Assembly: GCA_903934875.1 (NCBI GenBank) | Contig: CAIZPP010000174.1 | Coordinates: 1 to 44,953, forward strand | Reading direction: 5' to 3' | Length of the DNA: 44,953 nt | From: an uncultured Methylococcaceae bacterium | GTDB taxonomy: Bacteria; Pseudomonadota; Gammaproteobacteria; Methylococcales; Methylococcaceae | In this document: in pieces, positions 16,513-23,104 of the stretch | Numbering within the stretch: position 1 is the stretch's first letter | Layout of the letters: every line of letters starts with the position of its first letter | Notes under the pieces: generated by a model | What the model saw: only the letters and a program-made list of their open reading frames with translations | Databases searched by the model: none | Told to the model about the DNA's origin: nothing | Position numbers and translations under genes: made by a program

Positions 16513-17273
16513 TTAGCGGGAGGGGCAGGTACAGCGGCGGAATCGATTGATGCATCCAATAGTCCGGCTTCAAGCTTGCGCCGAGTCGGATACGCATCAC
16601 CGAAATTCTTCAAGTTGTCGCTCGCATCCTGCCAGCGTTGTTCCGTTACTTGTTTCCAATAGTTGGGGGTTGCCGTGGAGAGCGATCCATATTGAAAACT
16701 GGTCGAAACCACCGCGGTCTGCACACTTTGCGGAAGTTGTTCAAAATGTACACGCTGGTAGCCATCGCTTGTATTAGCCGTATCGACCGCCGAGTTGTAG
16801 TCCTTGACCAAGCCATTGAGAATCGGTTGTTTGACTGATTTGTCAAGAGCTGACGCTTCCTCGTCAGTTAGTGTGAGGGGGTGAGAATCCAGATAGTTCT
16901 GCGCATCACTCTTTTGCTTGCCCACGTAAGGCTTCAACTTCGCCTTAAGATCATCAGAGATATCAAGTTTGTCTATATCAGACCCGCTACGCGCTCCTAG
17001 ATCGACTCCTGTGCCAATAGTGACACCACTTTTGCTTTTGTCCGAAGCGGGAACATAGCCGTTCAATTGCTGCCCACCCTCCCGGTCACTTATAAATTTC
17101 CAGTCAATATCCACCTTCCCATCATCATTTCGCTTGGCTAGGGGGGGTGGACAATTTAAAGGGCAAGGTTGCACTACAGCGTCAACAGCGTTCTTTCCCT
17201 TCGCGTCAGCCGCTGTGCCCGCATTGACCAAGGTCTCGCTTGCCTTAATCGCCTGGGTAGATTCGTCGCTCAT
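16509..17273 (-). CDS. Pesticin-like muramidase, candidate secreted effector
   Basis: A 254-residue protein without a signal peptide. Residues about 55-235 resemble the C-terminal lysozyme-like domain of pesticin, which cuts the glycan strands of peptidoglycan: FISDREGGQQLNGYVP carries the presumed catalytic Glu65, and KSGVTIGTGVDLG carries Thr88 and Asp91, spaced roughly as the Glu and Thr of T4 lysozyme and pesticin. The N-terminal 50 residues are low complexity with a QPCPLNCPPP segment. With no signal peptide but a cell-wall target, export by a contact-dependent machine such as type VI secretion is likely, but no structural secretion gene is in the window. It is flanked by a small accessory gene (eight bases upstream) and the candidate immunity gene (overlapping). 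Confidence 0.65.
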   Translation of the reverse strand: MSDESTQAIKASETLVNAGTAADAKGKNAVDAVVQPCPLNCPPPLAKRNDDGKVDIDWKFISDREGGQQLNGYVPASDKSKSGVTIGTGVDLGARSGSDIDKLDISDDLKAKLKPYVGKQKSDAQNYLDSHPLTLTDEEASALDKSVKQPILNGLVKDYNSAVDTANTSDGYQRVHFEQLPQSVQTAVVSTSFQYGSLSTATPNYWKQVTEQRWQDASDNLKNFGDAYPTRRKLEAGLLDASIDSAAVPAPPAK

Positions 17274-17281
17274 CGCTTTAT

Positions 17282-17659
17282 TTATCTATTGTGTAATTGA
17301 AGTTGACGAATGACGATTTCGTACAAATTTGACATGCGATCAGTTGAATTGCCGACGAGCATATCCTTCGCCCATGCCAAATTAGGTTTGTCAAAGAAGT
17401 CGTCACCAAACATGACCTTCAGATTGATGAATTTGCAAACATCTGACCTGCCCGTCAACCCAAACGTCTCGGCATGATTAATGGCTGCCAAAATGCGTGA
17501 CCGTATTTGCTCAGGCCTTTCACGTCGATAAACGTCAGGAAAGAAAAGGTTGACGTGCTGTTCCATGTCCACCACGAAACGCGCCCTTAAACTCCGCCGA
17601 AAGAAATTGAATTGACTCTGATTAATCCGCAGCAAATGAAGACTCTCCATACTCAACAT
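17282..17659 (-). CDS. Small effector-associated protein, possible adaptor
   Basis: A 125-residue cytoplasmic protein, first in the three-gene unit. The pattern of an N-terminal helix (LRINQSQFNFFRRSLRARFV), FFPDVYRRERPEQIR, an IxxAINHAETFGLTGRSDVC segment and FINLKVMFGDDFFDKPNLAW matches a family I know mainly from loci beside type VI secretion VgrG, PAAR and lysozyme-like effector genes; I cannot name it with certainty. Its position eight bases before the muramidase-like gene suggests it loads or stabilises that protein. Translation may begin at Met1 or Met4 (MESLHLLR); neither has a strong ribosome binding site. Confidence 0.5.
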   Translation of the reverse strand: MLSMESLHLLRINQSQFNFFRRSLRARFVVDMEQHVNLFFPDVYRRERPEQIRSRILAAINHAETFGLTGRSDVCKFINLKVMFGDDFFDKPNLAWAKDMLVGNSTDRMSNLYEIVIRQLQLHNR

Positions 17660-17768
17660 AAAACTTAACGATATAGCTGTACATTAGTGCGTCATGTTAT
17701 CACAAGTAGGTTTGGTGTATTATGGTCCTGCATGAAATGCGTACCACATCGCTTCAAAGGGGAATTAA

Positions 17769-19253
17769 ATGTACGAACATCTCGAAACCGCAGCCCATCC
17801 CGAAAATCTCAAACGCATCATCATCGACCCCGTCACCCGGGTTGAAGGCCACGGCAAAGTAACGCTGTTGCTGGATGAGGACAACCATGTCAAGCAAGCC
17901 CGGCTGCACATAGTCGAATTCCGCGGTTTCGAGCGCTTCATCCAGGGGCGGCCCTACTGGGAACTCCCGGTACTGGTGCAGCGTTTGTGTGGCATCTGTC
18001 CGGTGAGCCATCACTTGGCGGCGGCCAAGGCGGTGGACCAATTGGTGGGTGTGGACCAACTCACCCCGGCGGCCGAAAAACTGCGCCGCCTGATGCATTT
18101 TGGCCAGACCTTGCAATCCCATGCGCTGCATTTTTTCCATCTGTCCACGCCAGACCTCCTATTCGGTTTTGATGATGCCGCCAAACACCGCAATATCATC
18201 AATGTGTTGGGCGAATATCCTGAAACCGGCCTGAAGGGCGTCAAGCTGCGCAAATTCGGCCAGGAAGTGATCCGCGCCATTTGCGGCAAGCGTGTGCACG
18301 GGACGGCGGCCGTTCCTGGTGGTATGAACAAGGCCCTGAGTTTGGAAGACCGCGACTACCTGCTCAAAGATATTGACGAAGTGGTCCTATGGTCGCAGGA
18401 AGTTGTCGCCTTGATCAAAAAGATTTACCTCGCCAACGAGGAATACCACCATTACTTTGGTGCTTTCCCGTCCAACTTTCTCAGCATCATCCGCAGCGAT
18501 GGCGCCTTGGACCTTTATCACGGCGGTTTGCGTGCCAGGGACGAAAAGGGGCTGACCATCTTTGACCATGTGGACTACCGCGATTATAGCCAGTATTTGC
18601 GTGAGGAAGTGCGCTCTTGGTCGTACATGAAGTTTCCCTATATTGTCGAGCTTGGCCGCGAAAACGGCTGGTATCGCGTCGGCCCGTTGGCGCGGATCAA
18701 CAATTGCGATTACATTACCACTCCATTGGCGGAAGCCGCACGGGCCGAATTCATGGCCATGGGGGAAGGCGGGCCGGTGCATGAGTCTCTGGCTTACCAT
18801 TGGGCGCGCATGGTGGAGATGCTGTACAGTGCCGAGGGTATCAGGGAGTTGTTGGACGATCCCGATGTGCTCAGTGGCGATTTGGTGGCCACCGGCGAGA
18901 AACGCCGGGCAGGCGTGGGGGTCATCGAGGCGCCGCGTGGAACCCTGTTCCACCATTATGAAATCGACGAGCAGGATATCGTCACGCGCGCTAACTTAAT
19001 CGTTTCCACCACCAATAACAACCAGGCCATGAACGAGGCGGTACGCTCGGTGGCCGCCCGCTACCTGGATGGCAAGGAACTGACCGAGGGCCTGCTTAAT
19101 CATTTGGAAGTTGCCATCCGCGCCTATGACCCCTGCCTGTCCTGCGCCACCCATGCGCTGGGCAAGATGCCGCTGGAATTGGAATTGCTGGATGCGGAAG
19201 GAACGCAGATAGACAAGATGACTAGGGATGGCGATGGGAAAATTGGAAAATAA
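17769..19253 (+). CDS. hoxH: NAD-reducing [NiFe] hydrogenase large subunit HoxH
   Basis: HoxH carries the NiFe active site of the cytoplasmic bidirectional NAD-linked hydrogenase (group 3d). The 494-residue protein has IDPVTRVEGHGKV, the L1 ligand motif RLCGICPVSHH (Cys74, Cys77) and the L2 motif DPCLSCATH (Cys456, Cys459, His462), so all four metal-binding cysteines are present. A 32-residue tail after His462 is the peptide normally removed by a specific protease after nickel insertion, and such a protease gene lies at 20423-20899. The start has a good site, AAAGGGGAATTAA-ATG. The usual upstream partners hoxF, hoxU and hoxY are absent: the effector module, on the other strand, ends 109 bases before it. 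A Rho-independent terminator follows. Either the other subunits are elsewhere or the locus has been rearranged. Confidence 0.93.
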   Translation: MYEHLETAAHPENLKRIIIDPVTRVEGHGKVTLLLDEDNHVKQARLHIVEFRGFERFIQGRPYWELPVLVQRLCGICPVSHHLAAAKAVDQLVGVDQLTPAAEKLRRLMHFGQTLQSHALHFFHLSTPDLLFGFDDAAKHRNIINVLGEYPETGLKGVKLRKFGQEVIRAICGKRVHGTAAVPGGMNKALSLEDRDYLLKDIDEVVLWSQEVVALIKKIYLANEEYHHYFGAFPSNFLSIIRSDGALDLYHGGLRARDEKGLTIFDHVDYRDYSQYLREEVRSWSYMKFPYIVELGRENGWYRVGPLARINNCDYITTPLAEAARAEFMAMGEGGPVHESLAYHWARMVEMLYSAEGIRELLDDPDVLSGDLVATGEKRRAGVGVIEAPRGTLFHHYEIDEQDIVTRANLIVSTTNNNQAMNEAVRSVAARYLDGKELTEGLLNHLEVAIRAYDPCLSCATHALGKMPLELELLDAEGTQIDKMTRDGDGKIGK

Positions 19254-19298
19254 GTTGATTTCCATCCTTCGATAGAACCCTGTCCTGAGATACAAAGC

Positions 19299-19334
19299 GC
19301 GACGGGGTTTGTAGCCCCGTCGCTTACGTTTTTT
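19299..19334 (+). terminator. Rho-independent terminator after hoxH
   Basis: GCGACGGGG and CCCCGTCGC form a perfect 9-bp stem around a seven-base loop, followed by TTACGTTTTTT. It begins 45 bases after the hoxH stop codon, so hoxH and the protease gene are unlikely to share one long transcript. Confidence 0.8.
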
Positions 19335-19411
19335 GTGTGCAACCACGCCTGCCAAACTACAAAATGTTACGGACGGGATTATAAAAATCCCGTTGCCTAA
19401 TGGCAACTTTG

Positions 19412-19441
19412 TGGAGCGCGGCGACTCGTCGCCGCACTCCA
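19412..19441. repeat. Strong hairpin, 14-bp arms
   Basis: TGGAGCGCGGCGAC pairs with GTCGCCGCACTCCA with one mismatch and a two-base loop. A smaller hairpin, GTTGCC-TAAT-GGCAAC, lies just before it at 19392-19407. There is no T-run, so this is more like a dispersed palindrome than a terminator. Confidence 0.65.
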
Positions 19442-19476
19442 CAACATCCGGTGTCATCAGGTGCGTCAATTGCGCT

Positions 19477-19588
19477 TTGGTGAACCTCAAGGCACAAATC
19501 GGCCAAACGGGTTTATTTGCATAAATACTAAACTAATTCAATGAGTTGTGGAATATTGTCGGTTTTTTTTGGGCTTGAGGTTCACCAA
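19477..19588. repeat. 15-bp perfect inverted repeat before the CRISPR array
   Basis: TTGGTGAACCTCAAG (19477-19491) is exactly complementary to CTTGAGGTTCACCAA (19574-19588), with an AT-rich 82-base interval. It lies in what would be the leader side of the CRISPR array and may be a small mobile or regulatory palindrome. Confidence 0.55.
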
Positions 19589-19722
19589 GCCAATCAATTC
19601 AACGATTTAGCTTGCAATCCGGGTGAAAAAATGGTTAAAATATCCCTGCCTCTGCGATTTTACGATAGGTTCACCAAATTGCCCATTCCAAGCCTTGCAA
19701 CACGCGGCCCCCAGAGGCCAGA

Positions 19723-19896
19723 GTCGCAGAGGCATTAGCCGCTAAGGCTGTTGAAACGTCAATAACTCCAAGTTTTTCACGTTCGTCTGTAAGTCGCAGA
19801 GGCATTAGCCGCTAAGGCTGTTGAAACTTTCCCATACGCTGACTGCCATTTCACATATCCTGTCGCAGAGGCATTAGCCGCTAAGGCTATTGAAAC
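19723..19896 (+). CRISPR. CRISPR array with three repeats and two spacers, no cas genes
   Basis: Three 35-base repeats at 19723-19757, 19793-19827 and 19862-19896 start GTCGCAGAGGCATTAGCC and end GCTAAGGCTGTTGAAAC. The third has one change (GGCTATTGAAAC), typical of the leader-distal end, so the leader should be on the left. The spacers are 35 and 34 bases and unrelated to each other. The GTTGAAAC tail is common in type I and type III repeats. No cas gene is in the window, so the array is a remnant or depends on Cas proteins encoded elsewhere. Confidence 0.9.
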
Positions 19897-19928
19897 AAGA
19901 GATACGGCAATATGGTTAATATTTGCTC

Positions 19929-20210
19929 GTTCCCAAGCTCCTGCACTCGTCGTTATGCACAAGTGTTGGGGACCCGTCATTCCGGTCAAGGATGCCGGAA
20001 TCCAGCGTCCAAGGATGGCAAACTCAAAGTCGCGACAAGTGTCCCTGTATCAAAAGACAGAAAATACAGGTTGGCAATTATTATGAATCAAGCACTTGTG
20101 CAACCGACTGGCTGCCGTCCATGGCTTGGATTTCGGCATCCCTGCCGAAATGACGGCTTTTCCGGTTTGCCCGGACTTGTGTATAACGATGAGAGCCGGA
20201 GCTTGGGAAC
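19929..20210. mobile_element. 282-bp palindromic element with 36-bp inverted ends
   Basis: The left end starts GTTCCCAAGCTCC and runs to TGCACAAGT (19929-19964); the right end (20175-20210) is its complement at 32 of 36 positions, ending GGAGCTTGGGAAC. The interior has further inverted blocks such as GTCATTCCGG and GCCGAAATGACGG. It has no coding capacity and looks like a MITE. No clean target duplication is seen. It lies between the CRISPR array and a TACAG-family core fragment. Confidence 0.75.
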
Positions 20211-20388
20211 CAGCAAACAACGGCCTATGTGCCACTACAACGCTAGGAGCCCCGATTTGAATTTATGTACAGCATTTTTATCTTAATAAAGGATAATAAT
20301 AAAGGACGCTCAATTTAACCGTCTTGTGTGATGTGCCTTGCAAAATGATATAAGCTAAAAGTAACTCTCTGATATTAAAAATGCTGCA
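20211..20388 (+). repeat. TACAG-family core fragment plus type A element
   Basis: Bases 20211-20267 (AACAACGGCCTATGTGCCAC ... GAATTTATG) match the core of the composites at 4571 and 6571. They lead into a type A unit at 20268-20388, TACAGCATTTTTATC to AAAAATGCTGCA. This shows the family also outside the acyltransferase block, between the hox genes. The unit ends 34 bases before the protease start codon. Confidence 0.7.
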
Positions 20389-20422
20389 ACAGATGCGCCT
20401 TGCCATAGCCCAGCGATGAGAT

Positions 20423-20899
20423 ATGAATTCCACCTTAATTTTCGGCTACGGCAACCCCAGCCGTGGCGATGATGCCCTAGGCCCGCTGTTGTTGGAACGG
20501 TTACAAGCCGACGGACTGACGGATATCGAATTTCTGACGGATTTTCAACTACAAGTGGAACATTCCCTGGATTTGGAAGGAAGGGACTTGGTGTTGTTCA
20601 TCGATGCGCACGTTTCCTGCTCTTCGCCGTTTGCATTCACGACCCTGCTGCCCGAGGGCGACCGCAGCTACACCACCCACGCCATGAGTCCTGCGGCGGT
20701 ATTGCAGGTTTACCAGCAAATCAACCGCTGCCCGCCGCCGCCTTCGTTTTTGCTCAGCCTCCGTGGCGAGCGCTTCGAATTGGGCGAGGGTTTGAGTCCC
20801 GCCGCGCAAGCCAATCTGGAAGCGGCTTTGCAATTTGCCAGGGAACTCTGCGCGAGGCCCGTATTGTCCCATTGGCAGAGTTTGTGTAGTACCCTTTGA
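20423..20899 (+). CDS. hoxW: [NiFe] hydrogenase maturation protease (HoxW/HyaD family)
   Basis: A 158-residue cytoplasmic endopeptidase that would remove the C-terminal tail of HoxH once nickel is in place. Family signatures are IFGYGNPSRGDDALGP at the N-terminus, with the nickel-sensing Asp in RGDD, the central FIDAHVS block, and a THAMSP segment with the conserved His. The start ATG follows GATGAGAT. hoxH is the only hydrogenase large subunit gene in view, so it is the probable substrate, although 1.17 kb of repeats, a terminator and a CRISPR array separate the two genes. A promoter would have to lie in or after the TACAG element that ends just upstream. Confidence 0.85.
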   Translation: MNSTLIFGYGNPSRGDDALGPLLLERLQADGLTDIEFLTDFQLQVEHSLDLEGRDLVLFIDAHVSCSSPFAFTTLLPEGDRSYTTHAMSPAAVLQVYQQINRCPPPPSFLLSLRGERFELGEGLSPAAQANLEAALQFARELCARPVLSHWQSLCSTL

Positions 20900-20962
20900 T
20901 GGTCGTAAGGTGATTCCTGATAAAGAAACGCTCAACGAAAATCTGTTCCGTAGGAAAAAAGA

Positions 20963-21031
20963 GTCCACGAAATACACAAAAAGCACGAACAAAAGCCAGA
21001 TTCGTTCGTGCATTTCGTGTTTTTCGTGGAC
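20963..21031. repeat. 28-bp imperfect inverted repeat
   Basis: GTCCACGAAATACAC... (20963-20990) pairs with ...GTGTTTTTCGTGGAC (21004-21031) at 25 of 28 positions around a 13-base loop, giving a long hairpin between hoxW and the Uma2 gene. The CACGAAA-rich words are of a kind found as dispersed repeats. No T-run follows. Confidence 0.7.
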
Positions 21032-21092
21032 GATTCTCGGAGGATTCATTATTGCAATTTACCTAACAACTGGAACTCTGGAGGAACGATCC

Positions 21093-21668
21093 ATGAGCCG
21101 CCCCGCCCAAGCCTTGAACCAAACCACGCTGTATGAGCAACTAATCGATTTGCCGGAAAACATCACCGGCGAAATTATAGCCGGGGAACTCTATACCCAG
21201 CCGCGTCCGACAGGGCGGCATGCCGTAGTTGAAGGTGCGCTGAATATCCGAGTGGGGGGGCCTTTCCACTTTGGGGATGGCGGTGGCCCAGGCGGTTGGT
21301 GGGTCATCCCCGAACCAGAAATCCATTTTGTCCGCGACACCGTGGTTGTCGTGCCTGATTTGGCCGGTTGGCGGCGCGAACGGATGCCCATTATACCGGA
21401 GGGCCACCGCTTTGAGGTCGTGCCCGATTGGGTTTGCGAAATCCTCTCGCCGTCCACACTGAAAAAAGACCGCGCCAAAAAGCTGCCGCTTTATGCCCAT
21501 TATGGCGTCGCCCATGCCTGGCTGGTCGATCCCCAGGCAAAAACGCTGGAAGCTTTCTCACTGCTGGATGGCAAGTGGCTGCTGGTTGCAACCCTCAAAG
21601 ACGACGAACCGGTCAGCGTGGCTCCGTTTGATGCCATCACATTTTCCTTGGCGGATTTGTGGGTGTGA
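21093..21668 (+). CDS. Uma2 family (DUF820) putative endonuclease
   Basis: A 191-residue protein of the Uma2/DUF820 group, which has a PD-(D/E)XK nuclease fold and is expanded in cyanobacteria and some proteobacteria. Visible are NITGEIIAGELYTQPRPTGRHA, WWVIPEPEIHF, VVPDLAGWRRER (catalytic Asp), and WVCEILSPSTLKKDRAKKLPLY with the Glu and Lys of the active site. The start at 21093 is chosen because CTGGAGGAACGATCC precedes the ATG and the family begins near there; an open frame continues upstream to 20835 but overlaps hoxW and a hairpin. Its biological role is not established. The TGA stop is directly followed by a TACAG-family end. Confidence 0.85.
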   Translation: MSRPAQALNQTTLYEQLIDLPENITGEIIAGELYTQPRPTGRHAVVEGALNIRVGGPFHFGDGGGPGGWWVIPEPEIHFVRDTVVVVPDLAGWRRERMPIIPEGHRFEVVPDWVCEILSPSTLKKDRAKKLPLYAHYGVAHAWLVDPQAKTLEAFSLLDGKWLLVATLKDDEPVSVAPFDAITFSLADLWV

Positions 21669-21681
21669 TACAGCGTTTTTT
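21669..21681 (+). repeat. Solo TACAG-family end
   Basis: TACAGCGTTTTTT starts at the base after the Uma2 stop codon. No second end or type A/B interior follows, so this is a remnant, but its position repeats the codon-abutting pattern of the full elements. Confidence 0.5.
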
Positions 21682-21732
21682 TATATAGATGACTGCGGTA
21701 GTAAAGCTAGATTCGATTTGCCCTCACCCCAG

Positions 21733-21753
21733 CCCTCTCCCGGAGGGAGAGGG
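21733..21753. repeat. GC-rich hairpin between convergent genes
   Basis: CCCTCTCCC and GGGAGAGGG form a perfect 9-bp stem with a three-base loop between the convergent Uma2 and panB genes. The words CCCTCACCCCAGCCCTCTCC belong to a widespread dispersed repeat type, also partly present inside the element at 28350-28475. It could stop transcription from either side, but there is no T-run. Confidence 0.6.
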
Positions 21754-21798
21754 AGTTTAATGTTGCTTTACCACCACAGTGCGCAGCGCCCTATATCA

Positions 21799-22611
21799 TC
21801 AAAAACAATGTTCCTGCGCCGGGAAGCTGCCGTTACGGACGGCCTGTGCATAGGCAAGGAGGGCAGAGGGAATGTCGCCCGCTTCCTCCATGAAATCCTT
21901 CACGAAGCGCGGGCGCTTGCCGACACCCAAGCCCAACATGTCATGCAGCACCAAGACCTGCCCGTCGCAGCCGGCTCCCGCGCCGATGCCAATCACGGGA
22001 ATGTCAACGGCACTGGACACTTCTTCGCCTAATGTGGCCGGTACGCATTCAATGACCAGCAAGCCCGCGCCGGCCTCTTGCAATAGCAAAGCATCTTCCA
22101 GCAGCGTTTGGCCGGAGCGGTCATCCTTGCCCTGCACCAAGTAAGTGCCCAATTGATTAATGGATTGGGGCAACAGCCCGAGATGGCCGCATACCGGGAT
22201 GCCCTGCCCGACCAGAAAGCGCACGATGTCAGCCTTGCTGCGTCCGCCCTCCAGCTTTACCATCTGCGCATGGCCCTCGCGGATCAAGCGCGCCGCATTT
22301 TCGGCGGCGCGTTCCGGCGTGGGATACGTCATAAATGGCAAGTCGGCCACCAGTAGCGCCCGCTTGTTTCCACGCGCCACGCAACGGGTATGGTAGACCA
22401 TCTCGTCTATGGTCGTTGACAGCGTGGTTGCATGGCCCTGGACCACCATGCCTAGCGAGTCGCCCACCAAGGTGACATCCACCCCCGCCCCGTCCAGCAG
22501 TTGGGCAAAAGTCGCGTCATAGGCGGTCAACGCGACAATCTTTTCACCGCGTGACTTCATCGCTGCCAGTCCGGGGACGGTGACGGCAGAGTTAACCATG
22601 TACGACGACAT
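21799..22611 (-). CDS. panB: 3-methyl-2-oxobutanoate hydroxymethyltransferase
   Basis: PanB makes ketopantoate from 2-oxoisovalerate and methylene-tetrahydrofolate, the first committed step of pantothenate and coenzyme A synthesis. Signatures are KIVALTAYDATFAQLLDGAG, VTLVGDSLGMVVQGH with the metal-binding Asp, and VIGIGAGAGCDGQVLVLHDM near the C-terminus. The start at 22611 (MSSYMVNS) is preferred because GAGG lies five bases before it and it gives 270 residues, near the usual 264; an upstream ATG at 22635 is possible. It starts inside the end of folK, so folK and panB are translationally coupled. panC, often next to panB, is not present. Confidence 0.95.
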   Translation of the reverse strand: MSSYMVNSAVTVPGLAAMKSRGEKIVALTAYDATFAQLLDGAGVDVTLVGDSLGMVVQGHATTLSTTIDEMVYHTRCVARGNKRALLVADLPFMTYPTPERAAENAARLIREGHAQMVKLEGGRSKADIVRFLVGQGIPVCGHLGLLPQSINQLGTYLVQGKDDRSGQTLLEDALLLQEAGAGLLVIECVPATLGEEVSSAVDIPVIGIGAGAGCDGQVLVLHDMLGLGVGKRPRFVKDFMEEAGDIPSALLAYAQAVRNGSFPAQEHCF

Positions 22612-23104
22612 CCAAGCCTCGCCGTGGGCAGGCAATCAGCAAATCGCACAAACGTCCCATGCCGGGAATTTCCAAATCGGTAGGCGCGATTTCAGCCAGA
22701 GGATAAAGCACAAATTCGCGGTCGGCGATGCCTGCATGTGGCAAGGTCAACCCCTCGTCGGTGATGTGTAGTTTGCCGTAGATTAAAATATCCAAATCCA
22801 AGGTTCGCGGCCCCCAGCGTAGACCGTTGCGAACCCTTCCGTGGGACAACTCGACTCTTTGCATCGCCTTTAACAAAGCTAGGGGGGGAAGGGAGGTTTC
22901 AACCGCCATCACCGCGTTGATATAATCGGGCTGGTTGGCTGGCCCCATCGGAGCGCTGCGGTAGAAGCTGGAAAAGGCCGTTTCGCGCACCCTGGCCAAT
23001 CCAGCAATCATCCGTCGCGCCGAGGCAAGCGTGTCCAATGGCCGGTCCAGATTTCCGCCCAAGCCGATATAAGCGATAGCGAGTGTTGTGGATTCAGGCG
23101 TCAT
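22592..23104 (-). CDS. folK: 2-amino-4-hydroxy-6-hydroxymethyldihydropteridine pyrophosphokinase
   Basis: FolK transfers pyrophosphate from ATP to hydroxymethyl-dihydropterin in folate synthesis. The 170-residue protein opens with AYIGLGGNLDRP and contains FYRSAPMGPANQPDYINAV and the signature RWGPRTLDLDILIYG with the magnesium-binding Asp pair, followed by LPHAGIADREFVLYPLAEI. It overlaps pcnB at its start and panB at its end, giving a tight pcnB-folK-panB cluster seen in many gammaproteobacteria. Folate supplied by this branch is also the one-carbon donor for PanB. Confidence 0.96.
   Translation of the reverse strand: MTPESTTLAIAYIGLGGNLDRPLDTLASARRMIAGLARVRETAFSSFYRSAPMGPANQPDYINAVMAVETSLPPLALLKAMQRVELSHGRVRNGLRWGPRTLDLDILIYGKLHITDEGLTLPHAGIADREFVLYPLAEIAPTDLEIPGMGRLCDLLIACPRRGLDVVVHG

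Noticed and set aside
17718-17723. TATTAT as the -10 box of hoxH
   Set aside because: No acceptable -35 box at 16-18 bases; sigma-54 spacing was also checked and does not fit.
18387-18956. Long open frame antisense to hoxH
   Set aside because: It is a shadow of the high-GC hoxH codons with no family signature.
19777-19989. 70-residue open frame across the CRISPR array
   Set aside because: The repeated ALAANASAT words are just translated CRISPR repeats on the wrong strand; not a gene.
20835-21092. N-terminal extension of the Uma2 protein
   Set aside because: The extension overlaps hoxW and a 28-bp hairpin, has no protein-like pattern, and a strong GGAGGA site marks the start at 21093.
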